Shown: positions 1 through 6,444 of the stretch, one piece after another
Position numbering within the stretch: position 1 is the first letter of the stretch
Layout of the letters: each line of letters opens with the position of its first letter
Assembly (NCBI GenBank): GCA_015068545.1
Contig: SVKH01000060.1
Span: 1-9,195, forward strand
Direction: 5' to 3'
DNA length: 9,195 nucleotides
Origin: Oscillospiraceae bacterium
GTDB taxonomy: Bacteria > Bacillota > Clostridia > UBA1381
Translations under genes and position numbers: made by a program
The notes under the pieces: model-generated
Told to the model about the DNA's origin: nothing
The model's database searches: none
Seen by the model: the letters and a program-made list of their open reading frames with translations, nothing else

Positions 1-9
1 TAATTCCAT
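1..9 (-). CDS. dpaB: Start of dipicolinate synthase subunit B (first codons only)
   Basis: Only an ATG (9-7) and two further codons (Glu, Leu) lie in the window. The call rests on a GGAGGTG ribosome binding site at 17-23, seven bases upstream of the ATG, placed inside the 3' end of dpaA, and on the known dpaA-dpaB (spoVFA-spoVFB) order in spore formers. DpaB is the flavoprotein subunit that works with DpaA to make dipicolinic acid from a diaminopimelate-pathway intermediate. The dpaA frame stays open past this ATG, so the two genes overlap by at least nine bases, suggesting coupled translation. The product is inferred from position, not from protein sequence. Confidence 0.6.
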
Positions 10-853
10 TATTTTGCACCTCCATTTCTGTTAAAATATTCAATATTGTGTCTTTTATAATTTTACCGGAGGTGATAGGCGCTGTTTTTCCCGGAAGAGA
101 AAGTGCCCATATTACATTTTTGCCCAATTCCTTTGCCGAGGTAAAGTCCACGCCTCCCGGCTTTGATGCAAGATCTATAATCAAAGAATCCTTCCTCATT
201 TCGCTGAGCGCATCCCTGTCTATTACCGTAAATGGGACTGTATTTACTATAATATCGTAGGACTTGATATAAGACGCAATATCCATAGTGTGTATGTACG
301 CGCAGCCCTGTTCCTCTATCCAGGCAAAGTCCTTATGCTTTCGCGCAGATACTGTAACATCCGCACCAAGCGATTTGAATCGGGACGCAAGTATTTTGCC
401 TATCCTACCGTAACCAACAACTAATACCCGACTTCCATAAATAGTTATCGGCATCTCTGTCATGGCTATCTCTATGGCACCCTCTGCCGTAGGTATTGCA
501 TTCTTTATAATCAACTCTTCCCTTTTATAATAGTCAAAATACGTTAGATTCTTTGAGGATAACCGTTTTTCAAGATCATCAGATATGCGTCCTCCTAAAA
601 CAATACAGCCCGAAGGAATACTGTCAAGTACATATTCCAGACTAATTTCTTTTTTGGATAGAGGAGCATTTATATTCACATTGTCATAGGTCACCGGAAT
701 GGGTAAGATTAAGTAATCGCAATCTTTCAGTTCAAAATTATTATCATCTACCTTTGATAGTCCTATACCTTTTACCGAAAAACCATCCTCTTTAAGCAAA
801 TCATACACGGTTTCCTGTCGTAAATCTCCACCGAGAATACATATTTTCTTCAC
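1..853 (-). CDS. dpaA: Dipicolinate synthase subunit A (3' end just beyond window)
   Basis: DpaA/SpoVFA is the NAD(P)-binding subunit of dipicolinate synthase, which acts in the mother cell to make dipicolinic acid from the product of dihydrodipicolinate synthase; the compound is loaded into the spore core. The frame reads from a GTG at 853, with GGGGGAG five bases upstream (859-865), and is still open at the left edge after 284 codons; Bacillus SpoVFA is just under 300 residues, so only the last residues are missing. Visible family marks are the N-terminal GGDLRQ (residues 8-13), IPTAEG (120-125), a Rossmann nucleotide-binding loop GYGRIG (147-152), a DLASKPGG stretch in the C-terminal third and a LPGKTAP segment near the end. 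An ATG overlapping the GTG is immediately followed by TGA, which leaves GTG as the start. A sigma-K-like promoter lies upstream and dpaB follows. The gene looks intact. Confidence 0.93.
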   Translation of the reverse strand, partial: MKKICILGGDLRQETVYDLLKEDGFSVKGIGLSKVDDNNFELKDCDYLILPIPVTYDNVNINAPLSKKEISLEYVLDSIPSGCIVLGGRISDDLEKRLSSKNLTYFDYYKREELIIKNAIPTAEGAIEIAMTEMPITIYGSRVLVVGYGRIGKILASRFKSLGADVTVSARKHKDFAWIEEQGCAYIHTMDIASYIKSYDIIVNTVPFTVIDRDALSEMRKDSLIIDLASKPGGVDFTSAKELGKNVIWALSLPGKTAPITSGKIIKDTILNILTEMEVQNNGI

Positions 854-858
854 ATTAA

Positions 859-865
859 CTCCCCC
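859..865 (-). promoter_or_regulatory. Ribosome binding site of dpaA, supports GTG start
   Basis: GGGGGAG on the minus strand, five bases before GTG at 853. The overlapping ATG (855-853) is followed directly by TGA, so this site must serve the GTG codon. Confidence 0.7.
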
Positions 866-872
866 TTTGATT

Positions 873-901
873 TATAATATGTTTTTTACCCCTTTTATGT
901 T
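873..901 (-). promoter_or_regulatory. Sigma-K-like promoter of dpaAB
   Basis: On the minus strand AACA (901-898) is followed after 16 bases by CATATTATA (881-873). This matches the sigma-K consensus (mACm, 16-17 bp, CATAnnnTA). In Bacillus the spoVF operon is transcribed by sigma-K in the mother cell late in sporulation, so the motif fits the gene. The motif is short and AT-rich, and sigma-E and sigma-K elements resemble each other, so assignment to one factor is inference. No sigma-A type TTGACA/TATAAT pair was seen in this gap. Confidence 0.6.
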
Positions 902-914
902 CTATATCATAAGC

Positions 915-941
915 AAAAAAAAGCCACCCGAAGGCAGCTTT
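915..941 (-). terminator. Intrinsic terminator of the comF-type gene
   Basis: On the minus strand a 9-bp stem (941-933 with 928-920, including two G-U pairs) closes a TTCG tetraloop (932-929) and runs into eight T residues (922-915). It begins 24 bases after the comF stop codon and ends upstream of the dpaA promoter, so it separates the two units. Confidence 0.88.
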
Positions 942-965
942 ACTTATTCTAAATGTGCTTGTATC

Positions 966-1643
966 TTACCTTAAGATAATTCTTTCTTTGTACGGCGTTT
1001 TGCAAAGTGCAACACAAATCACTCTGTCAGCACCTGCATCCTTTAGCGCATTACCGCAAGCCTTTGCCGTTTCTCCTGTCGTAAATATATCATCAACAAG
1101 GAGTATGTTTTTGGCCTTTACAGCACTTTCTGCAGCATAGAATGCTGACTTCACATTCTCCACTCTCTCCTGCCTTGCAAGTCCACTCTGCCGTTTTGTA
1201 TCCCTTACCCTAAATATCGCGTCAGTAATAAGCGGAACTTCTAGTTCCTTCGATAATTCCTCAGACAAAAACTCCGATTGGTTGTAACCTCTTTCTTTCA
1301 GCCTTGTCCCATGAAGCGGTACCGGTACTATCATGTCAAATCCGCGCAGCTTTTCTTTATGCAAAAGTGCATCGGACATCATCATTCCAAGGACTGAGCC
1401 ATAAAGTCTTTGACCGCCAAATTTCAGCAATTTTACCGTTTTCTTTAAATTTCCGGCATATTCAAACGGCGAAACAACCATTTCCACCGGAGGTTTAGCC
1501 TCATATGTTCCGTCACCCTTTGTTTTTACTTCATTATAGCAATCATCGCATATTCCTATACCTTTACAAATGTATCTTGTCTGTTTTATACTGTAATATT
1601 TATTGCACAATATACACTTGTAACGTCTACCAAACCACAGCAT
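966..1643 (-). CDS. comF: ComF family phosphoribosyltransferase-fold protein
   Basis: The 225-residue product has the two-part ComF architecture. An N-terminal zinc-ribbon-like segment carries cysteines at 10, 13, 26, 32 and 35, and a type I phosphoribosyltransferase domain carries the PRPP loop VDDIFTTGET (183-192). A proline-rich PVPLH stretch and RGYNQSE, both typical of the family, lie in the middle. ComF proteins are needed for DNA uptake in naturally competent Bacillus and proteobacteria, but they are also universal in bacteria with no known competence, and the substrate is unsettled. An in-frame GTG at 1655 would add four residues. ATG at 1643 is preferred because AGAGGTG sits upstream at normal distance from it and overlaps the GTG itself. 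The gene stands alone, with its own extended -10 promoter and terminator. Length and motifs are normal. Confidence 0.9.
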   Translation of the reverse strand: MLWFGRRYKCILCNKYYSIKQTRYICKGIGICDDCYNEVKTKGDGTYEAKPPVEMVVSPFEYAGNLKKTVKLLKFGGQRLYGSVLGMMMSDALLHKEKLRGFDMIVPVPLHGTRLKERGYNQSEFLSEELSKELEVPLITDAIFRVRDTKRQSGLARQERVENVKSAFYAAESAVKAKNILLVDDIFTTGETAKACGNALKDAGADRVICVALCKTPYKERIILR

Positions 1644-1652
1644 TTTCAAAAT

Positions 1653-1659
1653 CACCTCT
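1653..1659 (-). promoter_or_regulatory. Ribosome binding site deciding the comF start
   Basis: AGAGGTG on the minus strand, about nine bases before ATG at 1643. It covers the alternative GTG start (1655-1653), which would then have no ribosome binding site of its own. The spacing is slightly long, so the in-frame TTG at 1649 or the GTG are not fully excluded. Confidence 0.55.
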
Positions 1660-1669
1660 AATATCCTCT

Positions 1670-1697
1670 ATTATAGCATATAGAAGTATTTTTGCAA
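1670..1697 (-). promoter_or_regulatory. Sigma-A type promoter of comF
   Basis: Minus-strand TTGCAA (1697-1692), 16-bp spacer, TATAAT (1675-1670) with TG one base before the -10 box (extended -10, TGC TATAAT). Transcription would start around 1663, giving a leader of about 20 bases that contains the ribosome binding site. Confidence 0.75.
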
Positions 1698-1750
1698 GAT
1701 TTATGTCGAATAATGTCGCACTTACAGAAGAGAATGAGCAAAAGAGAAAC

Positions 1751-1783
1751 AAAAAAAGAGCTGAGCCGAAGCTCAACTCTTTT
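1751..1783 (-). terminator. Intrinsic terminator of the SLH protein gene
   Basis: On the minus strand a 13-bp stem (1783-1771 with 1766-1754, one G-U pair) closes a TTCG loop (1770-1767) and is followed by a T tract (1757-1751). It starts 13 bases after the stop codon of the SLH gene. The flanking A run also gives the reverse orientation some terminator character, but no gene reads in from the other side. Confidence 0.92.
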
Positions 1784-1795
1784 AAAGTTTAACTA

Positions 1796-4700
1796 TTAGA
1801 TAGCTGGGTAGCTAACGAAGATAGCTACTACGTCACCATCAACAACCATTGCTACTGCATTGTGAATTGAAGATGTAGCAACATCATATACATAGTCTAC
1901 AGCCTGTTGGTTAGAATCAAGCTTTTCAACTAGGTTAGACTCAACGATTGAAGATGCATCATCTACTACAGAGTACTTCTTGTAGTCAAGTCTTGAAGAT
2001 GTGTCAGCACCGTCGTACATGTAAGCATTGCAATCAGCTGCGATACCGAATGTGTACATACCTACTGTACCTGTTGAATCATCATATACGTTACCATCGA
2101 TTTCGCCGTTGTCAACAACACCGAATGTGATAGAGTTGTTCTTAACTTCTGCGATTACGCCAGATACAAGTTGGATATCTTCTGTGCCATCAGCAAATCC
2201 GTTTCTCCAATCGTTTGTATCGATTTCAGATGCTGGAATTGTGTTAGCAAATACGTTTGTTTGTCTGTCGTAAATCTTGTAAGAATCAGATACATAACCT
2301 TCTGGATCTGTTGTGAAGTACATTACGTCACCTTCAGATACTGGAGTTGTGTTGTCTGAGTGTGTTGGAGCTGCATTTGTATCCCAGTACAATGTTACAA
2401 GTTCGCCCTTGTAAAGAACTTCAGCACCCATGCATGTTGAACCATCATAGATTTTGCTTGAAGGATCCTTTGTAACAACTGCAAATCTTGAATCTTCTGA
2501 GAATGTGTGACCAACTACAGATACGATTACGAAGCTGTAAACGTCGCCTGTCTTGTAAGCATAAGCTGTGTAAGGAACTTGAGACTTAAGTTCGCTTGCA
2601 TCAAACTTAGCATATTCGTTAATTCTGCTGATGTAATCCTTAGCATTGATCATCTTAACTTCGTCAGTAATTGTAACTGAACCAAGCTTAGATGTGTTAG
2701 GATTGTATTCCTTGTCAACAAGGGCTGTCATGCTGTTAGCAGCAAGTGTGTTCAATGTAACTGTGTTGTCAGATGCAACCTTGTATGTTACTACACGATC
2801 TTGTGGAGCCTTCTTAACGCCTGCATTAACCATGAAAGCGTCAACTGCTGCCTTAGAGTTTAGGTTACCTCTCTTACCGATTTCGTAAGAAGCTGTTGTA
2901 CCATCTTCAAGAAGAAGAGTTACCTTTTCTTCGCCAGATGAGCTTGTTCTTTCAACGATAGCGAACTTAGCGCCTGTTGATACAGCTTCGAAGTCGCCAA
3001 TGATTCTGCCGAATGGGTCAAGCATTAGGTCGTATGTTGTAGCAACTGCAAGAGCTCTGTTAGCTGCGTTGTAACCTACATACTTATATGTTTCTTCGCC
3101 AATTGTGTATGTTCTGTAATCATCATCATAATCAAGAACCATACCCTTTGTTGTTTCGTCTGTAGCAAGAACCTTGATGTACTTAGGATCTACAACTGTG
3201 TTTGTGTTTTGAGCTGTGTATACAGCAGCAAAGTCCATAGCAACAGCTATAACGTCATCCTTAGCAAGTTCCTTAAGTTCGATTTCTGAACCGTTCTTTT
3301 CAACGTAAACGTCAACATCGCCCTCTTCAACAGATTCGTCGTTGATTTCGATTACGCATGATGAGCCAAGACCTACACCGATAGGGTTAACAGCGTCGTT
3401 TTCAACGTTGAATCTAACAGTTGTCTTGTCGCTCTTGTACATTACAGATGTAACCTTACCTACTTCATAGTAATCTACGAAGATCTTGTCAAATTCGTTA
3501 GCTGTTCTGTTTGTCTTAACGAATGTGATATTGCCTTGTGCGTTGCCAAGGAACTTATCAAGCATAGCGTCTGTAAGTGGGTTTAGGTATGTTGTTGAAC
3601 CTTGTGTTAGAAGGTTGCCTTGTGCATCATATGTAGGAGCTGTGTAACGAGCTTCGTTAGCATAGATAGCACCGTTTACATAAAGTTGTGGGTTAGCTGT
3701 AACCTTGATTGGTGTAGCTGTACCAAACTTGATACCTGTGTTTCTTGGTTGAGCGCCTGTAAGAGCTGATACGAAAGCATCTACGCCTCTGTCAGCCTGC
3801 ATGATGTAATCATCTGCAGAAACTTCCTTTGTTTCCATCTTTGAGTTAGCCTTGAAGTATACCATTTCAGCTTCGTCAAGGTCGTTAACAAGAAGAACTG
3901 CTGTACCAGATTGGAACAATTGGTTGTCGATCTTGTCGATACCAACTAGCTTAACGCCTGGTTCTGTGATAGGAGCGCTGTTTGTCTTGATTTGAACGTC
4001 TCTCCATTGATCAGCCTTTGTAACGCTTAGAAGAGCTTCGCCGTTCTTTGTGCCACTCTTTGGTGTGCCAAGAATTTCAGCTGTAACAACGTATCCATCG
4101 AACTTCTCAGAAAGAAGTGTCTTGAATTCTACCTTGCCGCCTGATGATGTGCTACCATCAAGTGGAGCGTACTTGTTGTCTGTGAATGAGTATTCAACGA
4201 TTCCTAGCTTTGGTGTAACCAATGCATTGTAAATCATTTGAGCAACGTTACCTCTTGTCAAAGCTGATGTTAGAGGAACGCTTACACCCTTGTTTAGGCC
4301 AGCGCTAGCAGCCATATCTGTGTAGCACTTGTACCATGGGTCGCCTTCTTTGATGTTGCTTGTTGCATAATCTGCATAGCCTGTAAGTTTTGTTGTCATT
4401 ACACACATTTCAGCGTATGTAACGTTTGATTGTGGATCGAATGTGTTAGCATCTCTACCAGAAATAAATCCTTCAGAAACACCTACGTTTACGTATCCTG
4501 CTGCCCAAGATGCCTTTTCGTTAACGTCAGCAAATTGACATGTTGCTGATGCGTTCTTTGCATCTTCTGTCATGTTAAGAGCACCAACGATCATTGTTGC
4601 TGCTTCAGCTCTTGTGATGTTGCCTTCAGGCTTGAATGTAACAACGCCATCTTCGTTGTAACCTGAAACAATACCAAGTGCTGTAAGTACTTCTACTGCT

Positions 4701-4819
4701 TCAGCGTAAGGAGCTGTATCAGCTACATCAGAGAATTTTGATGCGCTAACTGCTGCAAAAGAGCTAGCTGAGATAGCCAAAGCAATAACACTGGAAATTA
4801 CTTTTTTGAAATTCTTCAT
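1796..4819 (-). CDS. S-layer homology (SLH) domain surface protein, 1007 residues
   Basis: A secreted cell-surface protein, probably a structural S-layer or cell-wall associated component. Residues 1-26 form a signal peptide (basic KNFKK, hydrophobic core, VSA before the likely cleavage at 26/27). Three SLH repeats follow: about 28-81 with the intact ITRAE motif (68-72), about 95-148 with VTYAE (133-137), and about 155-203 with LTRGN. SLH domains bind pyruvylated secondary wall polymer, so the N-terminus anchors the protein. The remaining roughly 800 residues are acidic, rich in Val, Thr, Asp and Ala, look beta-strand rich, and show no enzymatic motif I recognise; the chain ends YPAI. The frame extends to a GTG at 4891, but ATG 4819 is chosen because GGGAGG lies ten bases upstream and the signal peptide starts there. 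Codon use beyond the signal peptide is strongly biased (AAG for Lys, AAC, TAC, TTC, AGA), unlike neighbouring genes, which implies very high expression. Confidence 0.9.
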   Translation of the reverse strand: MKNFKKVISSVIALAISASSFAAVSASKFSDVADTAPYAEAVEVLTALGIVSGYNEDGVVTFKPEGNITRAEAATMIVGALNMTEDAKNASATCQFADVNEKASWAAGYVNVGVSEGFISGRDANTFDPQSNVTYAEMCVMTTKLTGYADYATSNIKEGDPWYKCYTDMAASAGLNKGVSVPLTSALTRGNVAQMIYNALVTPKLGIVEYSFTDNKYAPLDGSTSSGGKVEFKTLLSEKFDGYVVTAEILGTPKSGTKNGEALLSVTKADQWRDVQIKTNSAPITEPGVKLVGIDKIDNQLFQSGTAVLLVNDLDEAEMVYFKANSKMETKEVSADDYIMQADRGVDAFVSALTGAQPRNTGIKFGTATPIKVTANPQLYVNGAIYANEARYTAPTYDAQGNLLTQGSTTYLNPLTDAMLDKFLGNAQGNITFVKTNRTANEFDKIFVDYYEVGKVTSVMYKSDKTTVRFNVENDAVNPIGVGLGSSCVIEINDESVEEGDVDVYVEKNGSEIELKELAKDDVIAVAMDFAAVYTAQNTNTVVDPKYIKVLATDETTKGMVLDYDDDYRTYTIGEETYKYVGYNAANRALAVATTYDLMLDPFGRIIGDFEAVSTGAKFAIVERTSSSGEEKVTLLLEDGTTASYEIGKRGNLNSKAAVDAFMVNAGVKKAPQDRVVTYKVASDNTVTLNTLAANSMTALVDKEYNPNTSKLGSVTITDEVKMINAKDYISRINEYAKFDASELKSQVPYTAYAYKTGDVYSFVIVSVVGHTFSEDSRFAVVTKDPSSKIYDGSTCMGAEVLYKGELVTLYWDTNAAPTHSDNTTPVSEGDVMYFTTDPEGYVSDSYKIYDRQTNVFANTIPASEIDTNDWRNGFADGTEDIQLVSGVIAEVKNNSITFGVVDNGEIDGNVYDDSTGTVGMYTFGIAADCNAYMYDGADTSSRLDYKKYSVVDDASSIVESNLVEKLDSNQQAVDYVYDVATSSIHNAVAMVVDGDVVAIFVSYPAI

Positions 4820-4942
4820 AATTTCAAATCCTCCCTTATTTTTTTCTTGAAAGGGTGACTTCTGTATTCCGTGTGCACCCTTTCTTTTCACATCGGAACT
4901 ATGTAGCGTCTGGGTATGCCTTTTGAGGCAACCCCTGACTAT
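4820..4942 (-). promoter_or_regulatory. Structured 5' leader of the SLH mRNA
   Basis: From the predicted transcription start near 4942 to the ATG the leader is about 120 nt. It can fold into three stems. The first is an irregular hairpin, 4908-4939 (arms GGGTTGCCT at 4934-4926 and AGGCATACCC at 4921-4912, one bulged base, loop CAAA, extended by GTC/GAC). The second is a weak stem of about five pairs over the bases just downstream (TACAT with ATGTG). The third is a perfect 8-bp stem AAAGGGTG/CACCCTTT (4883-4876 with 4857-4850) with an 18-nt loop. No T tract follows, so this is not a terminator. It does not match a riboswitch consensus I could recall (cyclic-di-GMP, SAM, THF, guanidine, preQ1, fluoride). 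A role in mRNA stability or translation control is inference. Confidence 0.55.
4830..4835 (-). promoter_or_regulatory. Ribosome binding site deciding the SLH protein start
   Basis: GGGAGG on the minus strand, ten bases before ATG 4819. The upstream in-frame GTG at 4891 has no such site and would put about 24 charged residues before the signal peptide. The preceding AA makes AAGGGAGG, whose AAGGG can pair with CCCTT in the hairpin just upstream. Confidence 0.75.
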
Positions 4943-4948
4943 GCATTG

Positions 4949-4977
4949 ATTTTACCACCGTTTTTTTGATGTGTCAA
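4949..4977 (-). promoter_or_regulatory. Strong sigma-A promoter of the SLH gene
   Basis: Minus-strand TTGACA (4977-4972), a spacer of exactly 17 bp, then TAAAAT (4954-4949). The -35 is perfect and the -10 differs from TATAAT at one position. This agrees with the codon evidence for very high expression. A second TTGACACA at 5020-5013 is followed only by weak -10 candidates. Confidence 0.85.
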
Positions 4978-5020
4978 TGCAATTTTTGCAGTTGTAATAT
5001 AACTGTAAAAATTGTGTCAA

Positions 5021-5261
5021 ACAAAAATATGTGTGTAATTTTACATTAAACTTGTAATACTACCATAACATTTTCGGACACAAATCCCGTTATATTCAAC
5101 CATACTTCCCTATTTTACTATTTTATTTGCTGATTGTCAAGAGTTTTAAAAAATTATTCTCTTTTTGGTTATTTTTATTATAATTCCTTACTTTAGTATT
5201 TATTTTTTTGGTTATTCATGTATTTGGTATATTATATAATATAAATAGGAAGAAACTCCGG
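5021..5261. other. AT-rich spacer between divergent transcription units
   Basis: No gene is seen here on either strand: stop codons are dense and no open frame has a ribosome binding site. The sequence is very AT-rich with A and T runs, as expected upstream of strong promoters (UP-element or bent DNA). A TATAAT at 5235-5240 on the plus strand has only TTATTC (5212-5217) at 17 bp, so any second prfA promoter there would be weak. Confidence 0.5.
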
Positions 5262-5285
5262 ATTGCAGACTGTATGAACTGCAAT
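5262..5285. repeat. Inverted repeat upstream of prfA
   Basis: ATTGCAG (5262-5268) and CTGCAAT (5279-5285) form a perfect 7-bp inverted repeat with a 10-base centre. It lies about 20 bases before the -35 box of the proximal prfA promoter. No T run follows, so it is not a terminator. It could be a protein-binding dyad or a chance palindrome. Confidence 0.35.
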
Positions 5286-5303
5286 AATTTATGTTTTACT
5301 GTA

Positions 5304-5332
5304 TTGCTTTTTTCCTCATTTTAGTGTATAAT
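5304..5332 (+). promoter_or_regulatory. Sigma-A promoter of prfA and the acyl-CoA synthetase gene
   Basis: TTGCTT (5304-5309), 17-bp spacer, TATAAT (5327-5332). Transcription would begin near 5339 and the leader would be about 26 bases, including AAGGAG at 5353-5358, six bases before the prfA ATG. Confidence 0.75.
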
Positions 5333-5364
5333 ATATGTAGTTTTTTATTTTTAAGGAGAATTTT

Positions 5365-6429
5365 ATGTTTGATAAATTAGAGGCTTTGGAAGAAAGATTT
5401 GAGGTTGTAAACCAAAAGCTTTCTGATCCTGATATCATTTCTGACCAGGCTGAATTTAAAAAATACTGCAAGGAAAACTCCGACCTTACACCTATCATAG
5501 AAAAATACCGCGAATACAAAACAGCAAAAGAAACTATAGCAGAATGTAAGGAAATTTTGGCAAGCGGAGACAAGGAACTTGAGGAACTAGCAAAAATGGA
5601 GCTATCTGGCGCTGAGGATACTCTGGAGGCATGCTCGGAACAGCTAAAAATACTATTACTTCCCAAAGATCCTAATGATGACAAAAACGTTATCATTGAA
5701 ATCCGAGGTGGCACAGGCGGAGAAGAAGCAGCCCTTTTTGCCGCTGACCTTTTCAGAATGTACACGATGTACGCAGAATCACAAGGATGGAGGATAGAAA
5801 TCCTTTCTTCCAACCCTACCGACATAGGAGGGTACAAGGAAGTAACTTTCTCAGTATCCGGTCAGGCAGCCTACTCCAAATTCAAATTTGAAAGCGGGGT
5901 TCACCGAGTACAAAGAGTTCCTTCCACCGAATCCCAAGGCAGGATACAAACCTCTGCCGCAACGGTGGCAGTATTGCCAGAAGTAGAGGAAGTAGAAGTT
6001 GATATTAACCCCAATGACCTGAGGATTGATGTTTTCCGCGCAGGAGGCCCCGGCGGACAATGCGTTAATACAACCGACTCTGCCGTGCGTATAACTCACC
6101 TACCTACCGGCATTGTAGTTTCCTGCCAGGACGAAAAATCTCAATTTAAAAACAAGGATAAAGCTATGAAGATTCTTCGCTCCCGTATTTACGAGGAAAT
6201 GGAAGCTCAAAGGCACGCACAAATAGCAGGCGAAAGAAAATCTCAGGTTGGTTCCGGAGACAGAAGCGAACGTATTCGCACCTACAATTTCCCTCAAAGC
6301 AGAGTAACCGACCACAGAATTAACCTCACATTGTATAAACTAGAGCAAATTATGAACGGAAATCTTGACGAACTGATCGACGCACTTATCACAGCCGACC
6401 AAGCAGCCAAAATGTCCGGAGAAGAGTAA
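5365..6429 (+). CDS. prfA: Peptide chain release factor 1
   Basis: RF1 recognises UAA and UAG in the ribosomal A site and triggers hydrolysis of peptidyl-tRNA. The 354-residue length is normal for the family. The N-terminal part is a helical, coiled-coil-like domain (about 1-100). The core carries EIRGGTGGEEA, then HRVQRVPSTESQGR, in which P186-S187-T188 sits at the PxT stop-codon reading position that identifies RF1 rather than RF2 (SPF). The peptidyl-hydrolase loop is AGGPGGQ with GGQ at 230-232; its glutamine is the residue methylated by PrmC. The ending RITDH/NLTLY-type segment is also present (RVTDHRINLTLY). The start is set by AAGGAG six bases upstream. prmC, often adjacent to prfA in Firmicutes, is not next to it here; the acyl-CoA synthetase gene follows and is probably cotranscribed. 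Confidence 0.97.
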   Translation: MFDKLEALEERFEVVNQKLSDPDIISDQAEFKKYCKENSDLTPIIEKYREYKTAKETIAECKEILASGDKELEELAKMELSGAEDTLEACSEQLKILLLPKDPNDDKNVIIEIRGGTGGEEAALFAADLFRMYTMYAESQGWRIEILSSNPTDIGGYKEVTFSVSGQAAYSKFKFESGVHRVQRVPSTESQGRIQTSAATVAVLPEVEEVEVDINPNDLRIDVFRAGGPGGQCVNTTDSAVRITHLPTGIVVSCQDEKSQFKNKDKAMKILRSRIYEEMEAQRHAQIAGERKSQVGSGDRSERIRTYNFPQSRVTDHRINLTLYKLEQIMNGNLDELIDALITADQAAKMSGEE

Positions 6430-6434
6430 TCTAT

Positions 6435-6440
6435 GGAGGA
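6435..6440 (+). promoter_or_regulatory. Ribosome binding site deciding the acyl-CoA synthetase start
   Basis: GGAGGA lies five bases (counted from GGAGG) before ATG 6445. It overlaps the alternative in-frame ATG at 6433, which has no comparable site at good distance. The site lies in the short prfA-synthetase gap, consistent with translation within one operon mRNA. Confidence 0.75.
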
Positions 6441-6444
6441 TTTT

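Noticed and set aside
1505..1792. A 95-codon plus-strand frame across the comF promoter and SLH terminator
   Set aside because: It is antisense to comF, reads through the terminator hairpin and has a composition typical of noncoding translation.
1948..2888. Several plus-strand open frames of 60-81 codons inside the SLH gene
   Set aside because: They come from the strong codon bias of the SLH gene, which depletes stop codons on the other strand; no start sites or recognisable products.
1796..4819. The GT-rich, repetitive-looking plus-strand text of this region as a possible repeat array
   Set aside because: No unit repeats at constant length; the look is due to codon bias read on the complementary strand.
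4889..4893. ATG directly followed by TGA in the SLH leader, a possible start-stop regulatory element
   Set aside because: No Shine-Dalgarno precedes it and the overlapping GTG opens the in-frame extension only by chance; nothing supports ribosome loading there.
5316..5837. A 173-codon minus-strand open frame overlapping the prfA promoter and 5' half
   Set aside because: It is antisense to the clearly real prfA, is Ser-rich with no motif, and has no ribosome binding site; it is a shadow frame.
5920..5928. PST instead of PAT or PVT at the RF1 stop-codon reading motif
   Set aside because: Only the outer P and T are strictly kept in RF1; the middle residue varies among bacteria, so this is ordinary.
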